Source of the DNA: Emydura subglobosa
Lineage: Eukaryota > Chordata > Testudines > Chelidae
Assembly (NCBI GenBank): GCA_007922225.1
Contig: ML679946.1
Coordinates: forward strand, 96,230,759-96,294,758
DNA length: 64,000 bases
Reading direction: 5' to 3'
Below, one piece after another: positions 1-11,629 of the stretch. Position numbers and translations under genes: made by a program. The first letter of the stretch is position 1, and each line of letters opens with the position of its first letter. The notes beneath the pieces are model-generated. The model was not told where the DNA came from and did no database searches. It saw nothing but the letters and a program-made list of their open reading frames with translations.

Positions 1-888
1 TCTGGTATGCAATATTCCCAAATGTGTGTCTCACATGGCTTGAATAGATCTGAACAATCACAAAGCTGAGGGGTCATGCCTCACAGAGTCATGCATACAG
101 GAACAATGGCTTAGCCTGAGCATCTGATGAGGTGACATTCATTTGACTCAAGAGGAGGAAGTCATGCCCGTTGATGAAGACAGCCGATCACTTCACCCCA
201 GTGGGTGATGAGGAAACAAGGTAAGGGCAGAGGCATTTTTATCTCTGGAGCTCTCCCTTGGAATCCATCTTCTAAGCAACATCCAGGACACTGACAGACT
301 GCCCACAGGGGAGCCCTGGCTACAGGAGTCGTCTCAGCCAGCCTGTGGGGTAAGCTAACATCAGAGACTGAAAGGCTACCGAAATGTTATGTTTAGTTTA
401 GTATGCAATTTATTGTTTAATTAATTGTGATCAAACCTTGATTCATGTTTTCTGGCTTATAATCACTTAAAATCTTGCTGTAGTCAATAAACTTATTTGT
501 TTGTTTTATCTAAAGCAGTATATGTGGATTGAGTGTATGCAGAGACTTCACTTAGAGTGACAGAGCTGGTGCATATCAATTTCTTTGAAAAATTGACAGA
601 CTAATGTAATGAGCTTGCAGGGTGCAGTGTAAGCACTGAAAGCCATAAAACACCAGTTCCTGGGGTTGCATCTGGTATTGGGGGTGTTTGCTGGGTGTCA
701 ATCCCAGGAGCGGCTGGCCAGAGTGCTCCTTCACTAGGTCAGGGACTGATTAATCGCAGAAGGCTGGGCATGGGCTGACCCAGGAGTCGGTGGTTCACAC
801 AGCAAAGCAGAGTAAGTCAGGGCCCAGGAGTGAGGGCTCGGGGTGACACAGCTACACACCAGTCCAGATTGCTGGGGGGAACATCACA
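1..888 (+). mobile_element. LTR of an endogenous retrovirus-like element (left end outside the window)
   Basis: The block has retroviral LTR architecture on the plus strand. An AATAAA signal lies at 486-491, followed by a T/G-rich stretch. A GC-rich U5-like part (about 640-880) ends in ...GGGGAACATCACA at 888, that is, in the CA expected of an LTR end. No internal gag/pol follows, so it reads as a solo LTR or a truncated copy. The left terminus is not visible. Family assignment comes from general resemblance to reptilian ERV LTRs, not from a search. Confidence 0.6.
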
Positions 889-1414
889 ATGTGATCAGAT
901 TTTTTTTAATGGTTCAACTGGGCTAACGGTCTAATACACGTTACTACAAAGACCTAATGCGCCTGATTCACACCACACCAGAACTCCATTCATTTCAGTG
1001 GAGGCATTCCTGATTTATGCTAGTGTATGTGACAAGCAAATCAGGCCCAGTATGTGCAACAAAAAACAAAAGAAAAGCAGCTTTATTGATGTTAAAGGAC
1101 AACAAACACACAAGGTGGCCCTTGATGGAATTGTTTGCATGGTAGAAAAATATTTCTAGGCTACCCATGAATTGTTATACGAGTTCTGCAGGTTGCAGCT
1201 TTTATAGTTAAGGATACAAAGGAGTTTTCATTTAAACTCTGTTTTCATCTCAGATCTGCTCAAAGCTGTGGGTGCTTTTTAGTGTGAAAATGTGTGAAAT
1301 TTTTCACTGTTTTGTTTTCACATGAGTGTACACCAGTGAACTTTCAGGAACTTTAATCACTTTTTCCTCTGCAGAGAATATGAAAATGAAGAAAACATGT
1401 AGCAAAAAAAGTGG
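889..1414. other. Unassigned spacer with a short palindromic repeat
   Basis: No coding potential is seen. Positions 956-1048 hold a decayed self-complementary repeat: a GCCTGATTC-type start, a CATTTCAGTGG core and an AATCAGGCCC end. Similar palindromes recur elsewhere in the window. The rest is AT-rich unique-looking DNA. Confidence 0.4.
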
Positions 1415-1417
1415 ATG

Positions 1418-1800
1418 GCATGGGCTAGTGAACAGAACACCAGACTGGCTGTTCAGAAGCCAGGTTTCTATTCCCAGCTCTGATAATGGCTCACTGTGCA
1501 ACCTTGCTCAAATATATTTGCTTCTCTTTCCTCTCACACCCTTTATCCATTTTGTCTTCTTAGACTGTAAACTCTCAGGGGCAAGGACTGTCTCATATTA
1601 TCTTTGTACATGGTCTAGCACAATGGGTCCCCACTGAATCTAAACCTCTCATCCTACAAGCTGTCCTGTGTGGGCGGATCTCTGAGTCTGTGCAGAGCTG
1701 TACTGAATTCTGTGGGGTGCTATATAGGGATATGGATCTGTCCATGCAGAACATCTGGTACGATTGGGGCCCGATGTTAATTATTATTTTCTATAGAGCA
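1418..1800 (+). mobile_element. CORE/MIR-type tRNA-derived SINE with L2-like tail
   Basis: The 5' part is a decayed tRNA-like head: a GGGCTAGTG box-A region near 1422, then AGCCAGGTTTCTATTCCCAG (B-box-like) near 1458-1477. A central part with 'gctcactgtgcaaccttgctc' character follows. The 3' part begins with TTAGACTGTAAACTCTCAGG and GTCTAGCACAATGGG (about 1560-1630), the usual tail of this amniote family. The copy runs in the plus orientation and is substantially diverged. The region beyond about 1640 is only weakly recognisable. Confidence 0.75.
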
Positions 1801-3950
1801 GGAGTTAGACAGAGTCTCTTTTTCAAGTTCGTCTCAGAACGACAGAAGTAATAAATTAATGCTTCTTCACTCTGCATTGTGTTTATGCTTTGCAAGCCAT
1901 ATGGTACTCCTTGACCCTCCAACTACAGAGTGTTTGATTTTTCTTGGTGCGTGCCGATTGCTGGCAGTGTGCAGTGCCGGCGCTAACTCTGTCAGGGAGT
2001 TGATTCAAAGGTACTTTGCCTGCATCACTTCATGTAGTTAGTTCTATTTCATTGCTTGCTTTTTTAAACAATATTAACAGGTGAAATAACAAGCACTCAG
2101 CATGCATTATGCGGATGCTGCTCTGACGGACGCTGTAAAACACAGATCTAAACATCATCATCCAAAATTTGCATATGAAAAGGAGATATTTTTTATATAA
2201 TTAAAATCTATTTTAAGATTAATCCAATAACGATGTAAATTATCCAGTAAATAATCCAAAAGACTATTAAATTTTAAAATTGCAAGGAAATCCAATTTTA
2301 AAATACAGTGACTTCCTCCTCTGATTGACAAGATTGGAGTTCAGAGTTGTTTTTTCCACTGCTGTTGTACTGTTACCAGGAGGGTTTGGGAAGCTTGATT
2401 CAAACATGCACTTCTGTCTGTCACCATAAGGGAGTGGGAGGTGTTTGAAATGTGTTTGTTGATTCCTGGTAGTGATTGGGGCAGCGGTGGGGGAACGTAT
2501 AATTTGCTGTTTTGGTTTTGTAATTAATTTTGCATTGTACTTTTTAACTGATGGTGAAAGTGTCTAGAGCCCAGGTTGGAATCTAATTTATGTGTTTAGT
2601 TAAATCCAAAGAAAGAAATAGTATGTTACAATAATTAAGCTTTGGCATACTGAAAATGTAACCTCTGGAAACATCTTAAAATAAATATATTTGTTATGTA
2701 AGAGGTTCATGTACAATGTTCTAGATTCAAGGTCATTATGTCTCTTTAAAACTCTTAAATAAATTCAAATTAAGATAATTTCCTGTGTCATGTGAGAGCA
2801 GAGGAAACACTTTCAGCAAAACTGGAAGGGATGTTGTAACAGCCAATCAGAATTCTCAGCTGAGGTCTTCTTCATATTTGGAGGTTATGAAGCATCTGTT
2901 GTTTGGGGTTGAGGAAAAAGTGGAGGATTCCAAAGACCGAGTCAAAGGAAAAGGAGAACATTTTTAAGATGCAAACTGGAACAACGGAGGTGGTTTTGCG
3001 TCTTCGCTTGACTTTTGTGAATCATGGTAGAAGCTGATCATTTTCTAAATTTAAGGTGCAGTTGGAGCCATGTGTATGGCAATCCGAGAAGCCAATTGCT
3101 CCCAAACAAAAGCTGGTGTGTTCCACACAGAAAGGAATTCTGATTTTCTTATTTGTACCTCTTTTGTCCTGAGATCCAGATTTAAGATACATCAGTCCTT
3201 GTACGCACTGTTTCCCTAATTACAGGCTGTGTGTCTGCTACCTCGTAAAAATGGGTCATTGTAACTTCGCTACACGTCGAGGAGTGCAATGAAATTCCCT
3301 GAAGTGTCTTAGTTGTTCAGAATGTTATTATCTGTTGTGGGAGCCAGAGAGTCCTGGTTCCTAGTTCTAATGTGACTGAAATCAATGGGAGCTTTGCCAC
3401 CGACTTTCATAGGACTAGGATTGGGTAAGATAGGTCAGATCTCGGCAGGTGAAAAGCTTCTCAGTTCAATTTCCTAAGCATTAACGTTGGCTCTATTTAC
3501 CATGCAATGCCTAGTAAAGAAGCAATATAGAGAAACCATTATGGATGAAGCACACTGAATAGAAAGTGAGTGACATTTCCTCTGAGATAAGAGAATATAT
3601 ACCAAGCTTCACCGTGTGCATTAAACACAAATGGGCTATTAACTCTGCAAAAATGAGGATTCATATATGGGAATTACCACTGAATCTTAAAGTGGGGGCC
3701 TGCTCTGAAAAGCGGCATGGTAAAGGCATCATGGCTTCCATCTCCCCTGTCTCCCAAAGGATTTATTTAATTGTCAGGCCTGGAGACTCAGTCAGGGGTG
3801 TGAGAGAAGAGCTGAATTCTTCTTCTCATAGTTCAGTGATAAAGGCCTTCAGTGATAGCAGTGCAACGCCACTGCTTTGAGCACGGGTGCACAGGTGTAA
3901 CTGATTGGAACTTAGTAAACATGCTAATGCTGATGCACAAGAAGGGATAT
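1801..3950. other. Unassigned AT-rich DNA
   Basis: No gene or confident repeat is recognised. Open frames here are short, lack family motifs and have no splice-consistent context. A palindromic fragment near 3360-3420 (GAAATCAATGGGAGCTTTGCC followed by GACTTTCAT) belongs to the short palindromic family noted elsewhere. Positions 2170-2310 are very AT-rich. Confidence 0.5.
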
Positions 3951-3995
3951 ATAATATAATATAATGTAATATAATATAATATAATATAATATAAT
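3951..3995. repeat. (ATAAT)n pentanucleotide microsatellite
   Basis: Nine consecutive five-base units are visible. The fourth reads GTAAT and the others are perfect ATAAT. Flanks are non-repetitive. Confidence 0.95.
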
Positions 3996-4379
3996 CCAGC
4001 TCAGCGAATTTTAGCTCTGTCAGCTTTGCTGGGCTAACAGGAGTGCAAAGAAGGAGAAATATCTTTGTCACTAAAGTCAGCAGATCTTACCCACTGGGCG
4101 TGCCTCTGTCGAGAAAGAAGGTACCATTTTATTATATAGTGTCTTTTCAGTGTACAACAGCATTAGCATTTCAAATAGAGCGGTATTAAATGTGAAATCA
4201 GTTTAATCTCTCGAAGCAGACTAACTATATTATATGCTCTATTTTAATCAACATTTTAAAGAAGTATAGAGGTTCTCCAAAACCACAATTTCAATATTTA
4301 CATGTGCCACAAAATAAATGAGAGATACATCAAGAAAGAAATACAGATCAAACTGTTTTAACATGTGTCTTCAATTCAT

Positions 4380-4605
4380 ATGTTGATGTCAATGGGGCTT
4401 GCAGGGACTCAGCACCTCTCAGTGTCAGGCCATTTAAATGACTAACTTCAGACTTTCTAGTTTGAAAATTTTCATCTTCGTGCCTGATTCAGCAAGATAT
4501 TTAAGCACATGCCTAACTTTAAGTATGTGAGCTAATCCTGTTGAATTCAGTGCTTGAAATTAGGCATCTGCTTAAATATCTTGCTTAACCAGGGTCTTAA
4601 AGTGT
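4380..4605. repeat. Palindromic MITE-like dispersed repeat
   Basis: Positions about 4480-4600 are an imperfect palindrome. GCAAGATATTTAAGCACATG on the left mirrors the CATCTGCTTAAATATCTTGC arm on the right, with a central GTTGAATTCA. The left part (4380-4440, with CAGCACCTCTCAGTGTCAGG) resembles the related 'cacctctgaaaatcaggcc' repeats of reptile genomes. No coding capacity is seen. It is probably a fossil non-autonomous DNA transposon, class unknown. Confidence 0.6.
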
Positions 4606-6409
4606 AAGCAGTTGGTGAGATTTTCTCTACAAGGAAACTGGAATTTGAAAATTTAAGATAAGAATTCTGGAATGGGTATCTCCCTATGTGTTTGTGCAGT
4701 ATCCAGCACAATGTGGATGCTGCTATATCTGTTAAAATTCTTGGAATGTCCAGATGGCCAGGTGTCTCTCAATTTTTTAAATCAGAATCTCTTTGAATTA
4801 TAAAAGGGCAGTTTTCTCCCTGCCACTGTCTCAAAAGTTGTATCTCAGTTTTTATACTCTTCATAAAAAGAGAGCAATGAAGATGCACAAATAGTAATTA
4901 AGTTTAATGGCAGTAAAAACCAGACACCTGAATATCCTTTGCAGAAACTTGTCACGTACTCGGTTTAATTTATTTTCCTCTCAAGCTCACCCCAATGTAA
5001 TGGCTATTAATTAGCCTGGTTGGTGTACTGTACAGCTGAGATGATATATGGTTCATTATCTTAGCTGTTTTTCAGAAAAACAAAGTTTGCTGCTACATCA
5101 TAAAATAAATGCCATTTCAACTGGAAATTTTGGCTGGCAAATAGTAATGCTTGCCGCATATAAAATATTATTGTTCTTCAAAATAAATAAATAAATAAAC
5201 ACCTTTGCAGTCTGTTGAGCTGAGATTTCAGTTACCTCAGGATGCTTCCGTACTGCTGAAATTGTCAGCTTGCAACTTTCTTTGTTAGAACTACATTTTT
5301 GCTGACAAAAGCAGGATTTTTAAGTCTTACAAGAGGGGAAAGAGGATTTTCCCTGACAATAATAACAACGGCTTGTACCTTCTACCAAGATCTCCAATAT
5401 ATTTCATGGTTTAAGCCTCACAATTTTTTCAACATTTTGAACTGCCAAAAAATTTTGTTTTCAGGTCAAGCCAAGATGACTTTTGTCAGGTTATTTTTGG
5501 AACTGAAAAATCAGTTATTTGCACAGTTCTACTTATATTAATATCTATTTTTAATCTCAAATACTTTACCAGTATCACTAACGCCTGTCTCTTTGGAAAA
5601 CAAAACTAGTTTTCAAATCTGGCATCTTATTTAGACACCAAATCCATATGTTTGCATCTAAATACAGATTTAGGTTCGTACTTTAGTCACTCAAGTGTGA
5701 AAACTGGGTCCTTTGTTGTGATAGGACATGGAGACTTTGTCCTGAATCTAGAAAGTAAAGTGGGTTAATTCCTCAATTGCCTGCCCAGAATGCTAGGGAA
5801 TTGCAAGGCAGGAGCATGGGATGGATGGGCCAGCTGTGGAGAGTTCATTAATTCCTCCCAGCACACTCTATAACCTGCTTGTGTTAAGTGTGAGGGCGTA
5901 AGCCTGGCAGAAAAAAAGAAAGAAAAAAAAAGATTTCAGGAAGAAGGCTGGAGCTAAGGAGTTTCCTGGCCCTTCCAGCTTTTTTATTCTTCTTTGTAGG
6001 GGATATAATCTTTTCCCCTTCAATAGGGCACCTTCCAGTGAAAGATCTCAAGGTGCCTTACAAATAGGAACCAATTAAATATCTGAAGTAGTAAGAGACA
6101 GATCTGTAAAGGGATGACTTCTCTCACCACTAAAATGGAGCAGGTTGAAAATGTTCCAATGGGAGGGTCCTCCATATTCTAAGCAGCCTGCCTGTATATA
6201 ATGTTTTGTCTTATTTTATAAAATTTAATATAGTTATTAGAACCTTCCTGGAGATCCTGGTCAATGATCATGACTATCATTTAACAATATTCGGCTCCCT
6301 ATAGGAAAATAGTGGGTTGGGCTCCCAGACCAACAAAATTACTATTAAGCTTTTCTCATGTCACAAATCAAACTGGATCCAGCATGCTAACACCTTTATA
6401 CCCACATAG
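4606..6409. other. Unassigned DNA with a small (AAAT)n run and a possible SINE scrap
   Basis: (AAAT)n occupies 5181-5199. Positions 6015-6100 (GATCTCAAGGTGCCTTACAA) look like an antisense CORE-SINE fragment, but this is weak. A/G-rich sequence at 5910-5935 is simple repeat. Nothing else is supported, and the frame at 5299-5541 has no recognisable motif. Confidence 0.4.
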
Positions 6410-6979
6410 ATGGAAACTGAGGGTGTAATAATGCATCCAGTTCCCCCTGAAGGGCTTCTCAGTTCCTCTTTTTGTCTGATGGAGAAAAATAATGTGCCTG
6501 TAACGATGGCTGTGCAAAAGGTCTGCGCTATCCTAACTCAGACGTACCAAGTTCATCCTTGCCATCATGGAAAAGCACCTATTTGGTGCAACCCAGATTT
6601 GCAGGGAATAAGCCTATAATTTGGAAGAAGTGGCTGAGATGGGGCATCATATGGTTTTCCCAATTAATCAGTGATGAGGACTTTGTCCCCTGTGTAACAC
6701 AAAAGCAATATCATGACCTGCCACACTCAGGAAAATGGCAGTACTTACAACAAACACACTTGCTAACACATCAGTTTGGGCCCCAGAATTACTGGGAACC
6801 TTAAACATGCTTTCATGAACTCCCCAGCACCATGTCCACTATGTATGCTTTGTTGATGAAGATGAACTCCATCAGCCTAGTGTTCTTTGTAAAATTCTTA
6901 CATAATATTAAAACACTTCTGTGGTTCTCAAGCTGCTGATGCAACAGAAGAGTTTATTCAAAATGTATTAGGCATATAT
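6410..6979 (+). pseudogene. L1-clade LINE ORF2 fragment, C-terminal part
   Basis: Two overlapping frames read as the post-RT part of an L1 ORF2 protein. The first (about 6480-6618) ends APIWCNPDL. After a frameshift near 6600 the second (to 6804) reads KPIIWKKWLRWGIIWFSQL, then LPHSGKWQYLQQTHLL. This is the pattern L1 proteins show after the reverse transcriptase (an 'apiWnNp.l' motif, then a 'W...Gi....l' segment and a 'lp.s..w.ylql' segment). Further decayed L1-like residues continue to about 6975, where a CR1 interrupts. Stops and at least one frameshift make it a relic. In the live element this protein would copy its own RNA into the genome. Confidence 0.65.
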
Positions 6980-7446
6980 TAGGAAAGAGTCCAGCGGAGG
7001 TCAACAAAAATGATTAGGGGGATGGAGCACATGACTTATGAGGAGAGACTGAGGGAACTAGGCTTGTTTAATCTGCAGAAGACAAAAATGAGGGGGGATT
7101 TGATAGCAATCTTTAACTACCTGAAAGGGGGGTCCAGGCAGGATGGAGCTAGGCTGTTCTCAGTGGTAGTAGATGACAGAACTAGGAGCAATGGTCTCAA
7201 GTTACAGTGGGGGAGGTCTAGGTTGGATATTAGGAAAACGTTTTTCACTAGGCGGGTGGTGAAGCACTGGAATGGGATACCTAGGGAGGTGGTGGAATCT
7301 CCATCCTTAGAGGTTTTTAAGGTGTAGCTTGACAAAGCCATGCCTTGGATGATTTAGTTGGGGTTGGTCCTGCTTTGAGCAGGGGGTTGGACTATATGAC
7401 CTCTTGAGGTCCCTTCCAACCCTAATCTACTATGATTCTATGATCA
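6980..7446 (+). mobile_element. CR1 LINE, 5'-truncated 3' end
   Basis: The frame 7010-7327 is the end of the CR1 ORF2 protein: an [20 protein letters not shown] segment, then [17 protein letters not shown], then [20 protein letters not shown], ending near [10 protein letters not shown]. The usual CR1 3' UTR follows: GGACTATATGACCTCTTGAG, then CTTCCAACCC. It terminates in TATGATTCTATGATCAT, a degenerate copy of the short 8-bp CR1 terminal repeat. The frame is almost open, so this copy is younger than its L1 surroundings. It sits between two L1 fragments of the same orientation and probably inserted into L1. Confidence 0.92.
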
Positions 7447-7850
7447 TAGACATTACCCAAGATAAAAGTCTTATGCATGGATTTGGCAATGTAGCAAAGA
7501 AAAAGGAACACTGATACATATGCTATGGGACTGTCCAACTGTCAGGCAGCTGTGGAAAGAGATGGACACAAGAATTAAAATAGTGCTTGGCTTTAGCAGC
7601 CAAACCTCAGACAAAAACTATATCCTAGGTAATTCTCTGCTAAGGTGGGCTTAGCTCTGCTGAAAATATTTTGGTTTTTGAGAACAGCAGTGATCACCAA
7701 GTGCATAATTTTACAAAAAGGGAAGAGTAGGTTTATAGTCAGAATCAGTTCACACGAGTATATCTATTGGATAAGCTTTGAAAGTCAACTGCTCAAGCCT
7801 GACACCTTTAGTTTGAAATCGGGAGTTTTCCTTCTCCAAGGTTAGCTATT
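7447..7850 (+). pseudogene. L1-clade LINE ORF2 fragment, extreme C-terminus
   Basis: Around 7508-7640 one frame reads GTLIHMLWDCPTVRQLWKEM and on through IKIVLGFSSQTSDKNYILGN. This is the zinc-knuckle-like region near the L1 ORF2 end (pattern H-x3-W-x-C-P-x5-W). After about 7645 another frame gives AVITKCIILQKGKSRF, resembling the following L1 segment. It continues the 6410-6979 fragment on the other side of the CR1, in the same orientation and in protein order. The frame is broken by stops. Confidence 0.6.
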
Positions 7851-7869
7851 TGCCAAGGATGATGCCTCA

Positions 7870-9890
7870 TGGGAGTTGATTGTTCTTACACAGTTAGTAT
7901 CCAGTGAGACAGTATAGACTTCTTATGGACTTCAGAATGCAAAGACCTCAGAGGCATTTGAATTCCTGGGCACTGGAGAGGCCTAAGTGGTGGAAACTGA
8001 AAGTTGGGAATGAAAAAACCCTTCAAACAAGGAGTAATTAATAGACTTCCTGACAACACACAGGGATGTGTGGAGAAAATGTGATTCAACCAAAAGCCAA
8101 CTTTACTGGAAACAGCACATGAAGTCATTGGAGTGATGAAACCAGTGCTGAAAAGGATAAGTTGGGAAACTTGGTGGTGGAATCCTCAAGTTAAAGAATC
8201 AGTTGAAGGGGAAAAAAAGGTAAACTGCAAACAATGGCTGGCCAGTGGCTTGAGCAGTGATAAGAAGGCATCCATGGAAGCCACAAAGGAGGCCAAAAGA
8301 AGTGTTGTGACAGCTAAAAGCATGGCCTGTGATGCACTGTATAATATTATAATTATATATAATATAATATGAGGGAAACAATACCATCTATAGACTTGCC
8401 AAGGCAAAAGAGAAAATGATGAATGAGTTTCCTTATATTGGAAATGAATACTGAGTATTGCAAACAATGGTGAATCAATCAACAAAATTTGGAGTGATTA
8501 TTGGAAAGAGTGATGAATGAGAAGAACCTAAAGGAAGAATTAAAAATGTGTAAGCCAAACCAGGGCATGATAGATTGCATACAAGAGGAAGGGGTTGCTC
8601 AGGAAAATGAGAAAGGAGAAAACACCTTGCCAGATGAAATACCAGTGAATGTGGTGAAGATATTGGGAAGGGAAGGCATCAAGTATCTTACAAATTAGTT
8701 CAATTATATTTTTTAAAAAAAGAAAATGCTGGATAAGTGGCATCAAAGATTTGTATTGCGTTTTTTAAAAACAAAGATGTTAAACTCTGCACTATTTGTC
8801 ATCCAATTAAGTTGATGTCACATGCTATGGAAGTATGGGAGAAGATTATTGAAAAGTGTCTCTGGAATAGTTGAAATTTGGAAGGGTCACTATGGATTCA
8901 TGCCAAGAAGGAGCACAATTGATTCCATATTTGTGCTATGAATCCTCATGGAGAAGCTCAGAGAAAACAGACAGGAAATGGGTATTGTCTTTGAGGATCT
9001 GGAGAAGGTGTACAATCATGTACCAAGATAATTAGTTTAGTGAAATTTGTGATGGAGAGGTATGTCAGAAGAATATGTCCTTATTATCCAGGATCTGTAT
9101 GATGAAATGACTAATGTAGTCAAAATTAAATAGGGCTACAGTAGAGAATTTCTTGTAAATACTGGCCTGCCTCAGAACTCAACATTGAGCCCTTTTGTTT
9201 GTGGTTGTTATGGATATAATAAGTGAGAATATACAAAGGAAGCGGCCTTGGAATATGCTGTTTGCTGATGATTTAGTGATATGTGTGGAAGATTGAAAGA
9301 CCTGCAAGCCAATTTTGAACAGCGGCAATATCGTTTTGAGCAATCTGAGCTTAGAGTGAAAGTTGGTAAAATGGAATCTATTACCACTGAGTGAGGAGGA
9401 CTCACCATAAAGGATATGACAGGCAAAGAGCTTAGAAGACTGAAAAGATTTAAATACCTAGAATCAGTGATTGCTGACAATGGTGCCTTCCTGAGTGATG
9501 CCCGGCATTGTATTAAAGCTGTGTGATGTAGATGGTAGGAGCTGACCCCAGTTCTCTGTGACAAAAAGATGAAAATAAAGTTAACAGTTGAGTGTATAAT
9601 ATTGTAATTTGACCCACCTTAATAAATAGAAGAGAGATGTGGCCAGCCACAAGAAAGGAAATCAGTGTGCTCTCCACCATGGAAAAGAAGATGTGGAACT
9701 GTTTAAAGGGTTGGACACTGTGATAAGAAAGTTAGGTTGTAAATGGCCTAATATGAGTTGTTCCAGCTGAAGACAAGTTGAGGGACTCTAGTGATGTTGG
9801 TATGAGTATATCTAGCAGAGACCTGAGAGATGGCTCTTGCAATGATCGTGGCCAGAAGACAACTGTGAGAGACCAAAGACTTGGTACATG
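7870..9890 (+). pseudogene. RTE-clade LINE ORF relic (endonuclease end, reverse transcriptase)
   Basis: Translating across frames gives, in order: an endonuclease C-terminal part (about 7905-8130, QYRLLMDF then PKWWKLK); ETWWWNPQVKESVEGEKK at about 8168-8220, the marker just before the RT of RTE-like LINEs; GLSSDKKASMEATKEAKRSV; LPDEIPVNVVKILGREGIKY at about 8625-8690; YGFMPRRSTIDSIF-like at 8890-8930; an LFADDLVICVED-type catalytic segment (FADD) at about 9258-9290; and KELRRLKRFKYLESVIADNG at 9425-9485. Stops and frameshifts are frequent, so it is dead. An AT-only stretch interrupts it at 8338-8371. It lies between L1-like sequences. RTE, including BovB-like, is the best family; the exact subfamily cannot be told by eye. 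Confidence 0.72.
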
Positions 9891-10289
9891 GGCTGGATAT
9901 CGGCTGACCTCTTCCTGGCAGCCTGGTGTACAATCAAATTTTGGAAGAAGGCTATAAAAGTTGCCAACCATGAAGAGAGAAGTGGCAAGAAGGAAGAGAA
10001 TGGAGACCAGAATAGAGCAGTGGTATTCAGACTTGTCTGAGTTAAAAGCCACAGAAAAAATAATTTATCACCATAGAGAGCAATTATATGAATTTGAGAA
10101 ATTTGGACCCCGTTTCTAGACACATTTGGATAGCAACATTGAAATTGTTCATAGAATGAAGACTTCCATTCCACCTAGCCTCTCCTCTTTTTCCCTTCCC
10201 TCCCCTGATCCTCTCCTTCCCTCCTCTCCCCATTCATGTATGTCTTCTCTTGTTTTATTACTGCTACTCTCCTCTGAACAGAAAAAGAC
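9890..10289 (+). mobile_element. L1-clade LINE 3' end (last residues and pyrimidine-rich tail)
   Basis: About 9970-10140 reads METRIEQWYSDLSELKATEK and then HHREQLYEFEKFGPRF in one frame, the extreme end of an L1 ORF2 protein. A pyrimidine-rich stretch (about 10170-10290, CT-rich) follows and could be L1 3' UTR. It partly overlaps in protein register with the 7447-7850 piece, so it may come from a second L1 copy and not from the same one split by RTE. Decayed. Confidence 0.45.
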
Positions 10290-11497
10290 TGGGATATCAT
10301 ACCAGAAAATCTGGATGATCTTGTAAAGTGGAGTAATAGAAATAAGATGAAATTTAATAATGCGAAGTGCAAGGTCATGCATTTAGGGACTAATAACAAG
10401 AATTTTTCCTATAAACTGGGGACACATCAGTTGGAAGTGACAGAGGAGAAGAAGGACCTGGGCATATTGGTTGATCACAGGATGACTATGAGCTGCCAAT
10501 GTGATGTGGCTGTGAAAAAAATTAATGTGACCCTGGGATGCATAAGGCCAGGTATTTCCAGTTGAGATAGGGAGGTGTTAGTACCATTATACAAGGCGCT
10601 GGTGAGACCTCATGTGGAATAGTGTGTGAAGTTCTGGTCTCCCATGTTTAAGAAAGATTAATTCAAACTGGAAAAGGTGAAGAGAAGGGCTACTAGGATG
10701 ATCTGTGGAATGGAAAACCTGCCTTATGAGAGGAGACTCAAAGAACTTGGTTTGTTTAGCCTAACCAAAAGAAGGTTGAGGGGAGATATGATTACTCTCT
10801 ATTAAAAAAAAAACATCAGAGGGATAAATACCAGAGAGGGAGAGGAGTTATTTAAGTTCAGCACCAATGTAGACATAAGAACTAAAGGATATAAACTGGC
10901 CATCAGGAAGTTTAGACTTAAAATTAGATGCAGGTTTCTAACCATCAGAGGAGTGAAGTTCTGGAACAGCCTTCCAAGGGGAGCAGTGGGGGCAAAAAAC
11001 CTAGCTGGCTTCAAGACTGAGCTTGATAAGTTTATGGAGGGGTTGGTATGATGGGACAGCCTAATTTGGCAATTAACTGATCTTTGACTACTAGTGGTAA
11101 ACATGCCCAACGGCCTGCGATGGGATGTTAGATGGGTGGGTTCTGAGTTACCACAGAAAAGTCTTTCTAGGTGTCTGGCTGGTGAGTCTTGTCAACATTT
11201 TCAGGGTTTAGCTGATCGCCATATTTGGGGTCAGGAAGGAATTTTCCTCCAGGGCAGATAGGCAGAGGCTCTGGGTTTTTTTTGCCTTCCTCTGTAGCCT
11301 GGGGCACAGCTCACTTGCTGGTGGATTCTCTGTACCTTGAAGTCTTTAACCATGATTTGATGACTTCAATAACAGTCATAGGTTAGGAGTCTATCATAGG
11401 AATGGATGGGTGAGGTTCTGTGGCCTGCGTTGCACAGGAGGTCAGACTGGATGATCATAATGGTTCTTTATGACCTTAATCTCTATAAGTCTATGTT
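10290..11497 (+). mobile_element. CR1 LINE, 5'-truncated, with long 3' UTR
   Basis: It begins inside the RT 'thumb' region with KWSNRNKMKFNNAKCKVMHL (about 10325-10385). It continues through KKDLGILVDHRMT, a decayed [41 protein letters not shown] and VKFWNSLPRGAVGAKNLAGF to about 11050. A roughly 450-base 3' UTR follows, with GGGGTCAGGAAGGAATTTTC and GAGGTCAGACTGGATGATCA. It ends near 11497 at TATAAGTCTATG. Internal stops (for example at about 10565 and an A-run at 10805) break the frame. It is the same subfamily as the antisense element at 45897-50686, sharing the same residues at the C-terminus and the same UTR. Confidence 0.92.
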
Positions 11498-11629
11498 TTG
11501 TCTATGTACTATTGTCTGATCTTACATATTTGATGTGTAGTGAAAATGCATAAGTCCCTAATTCTATTGAAGAGCCCATGAAAGGTGTGGTATTTGGAAC
11601 ACATACAACCTTTTTGTACTTTTCATTGT

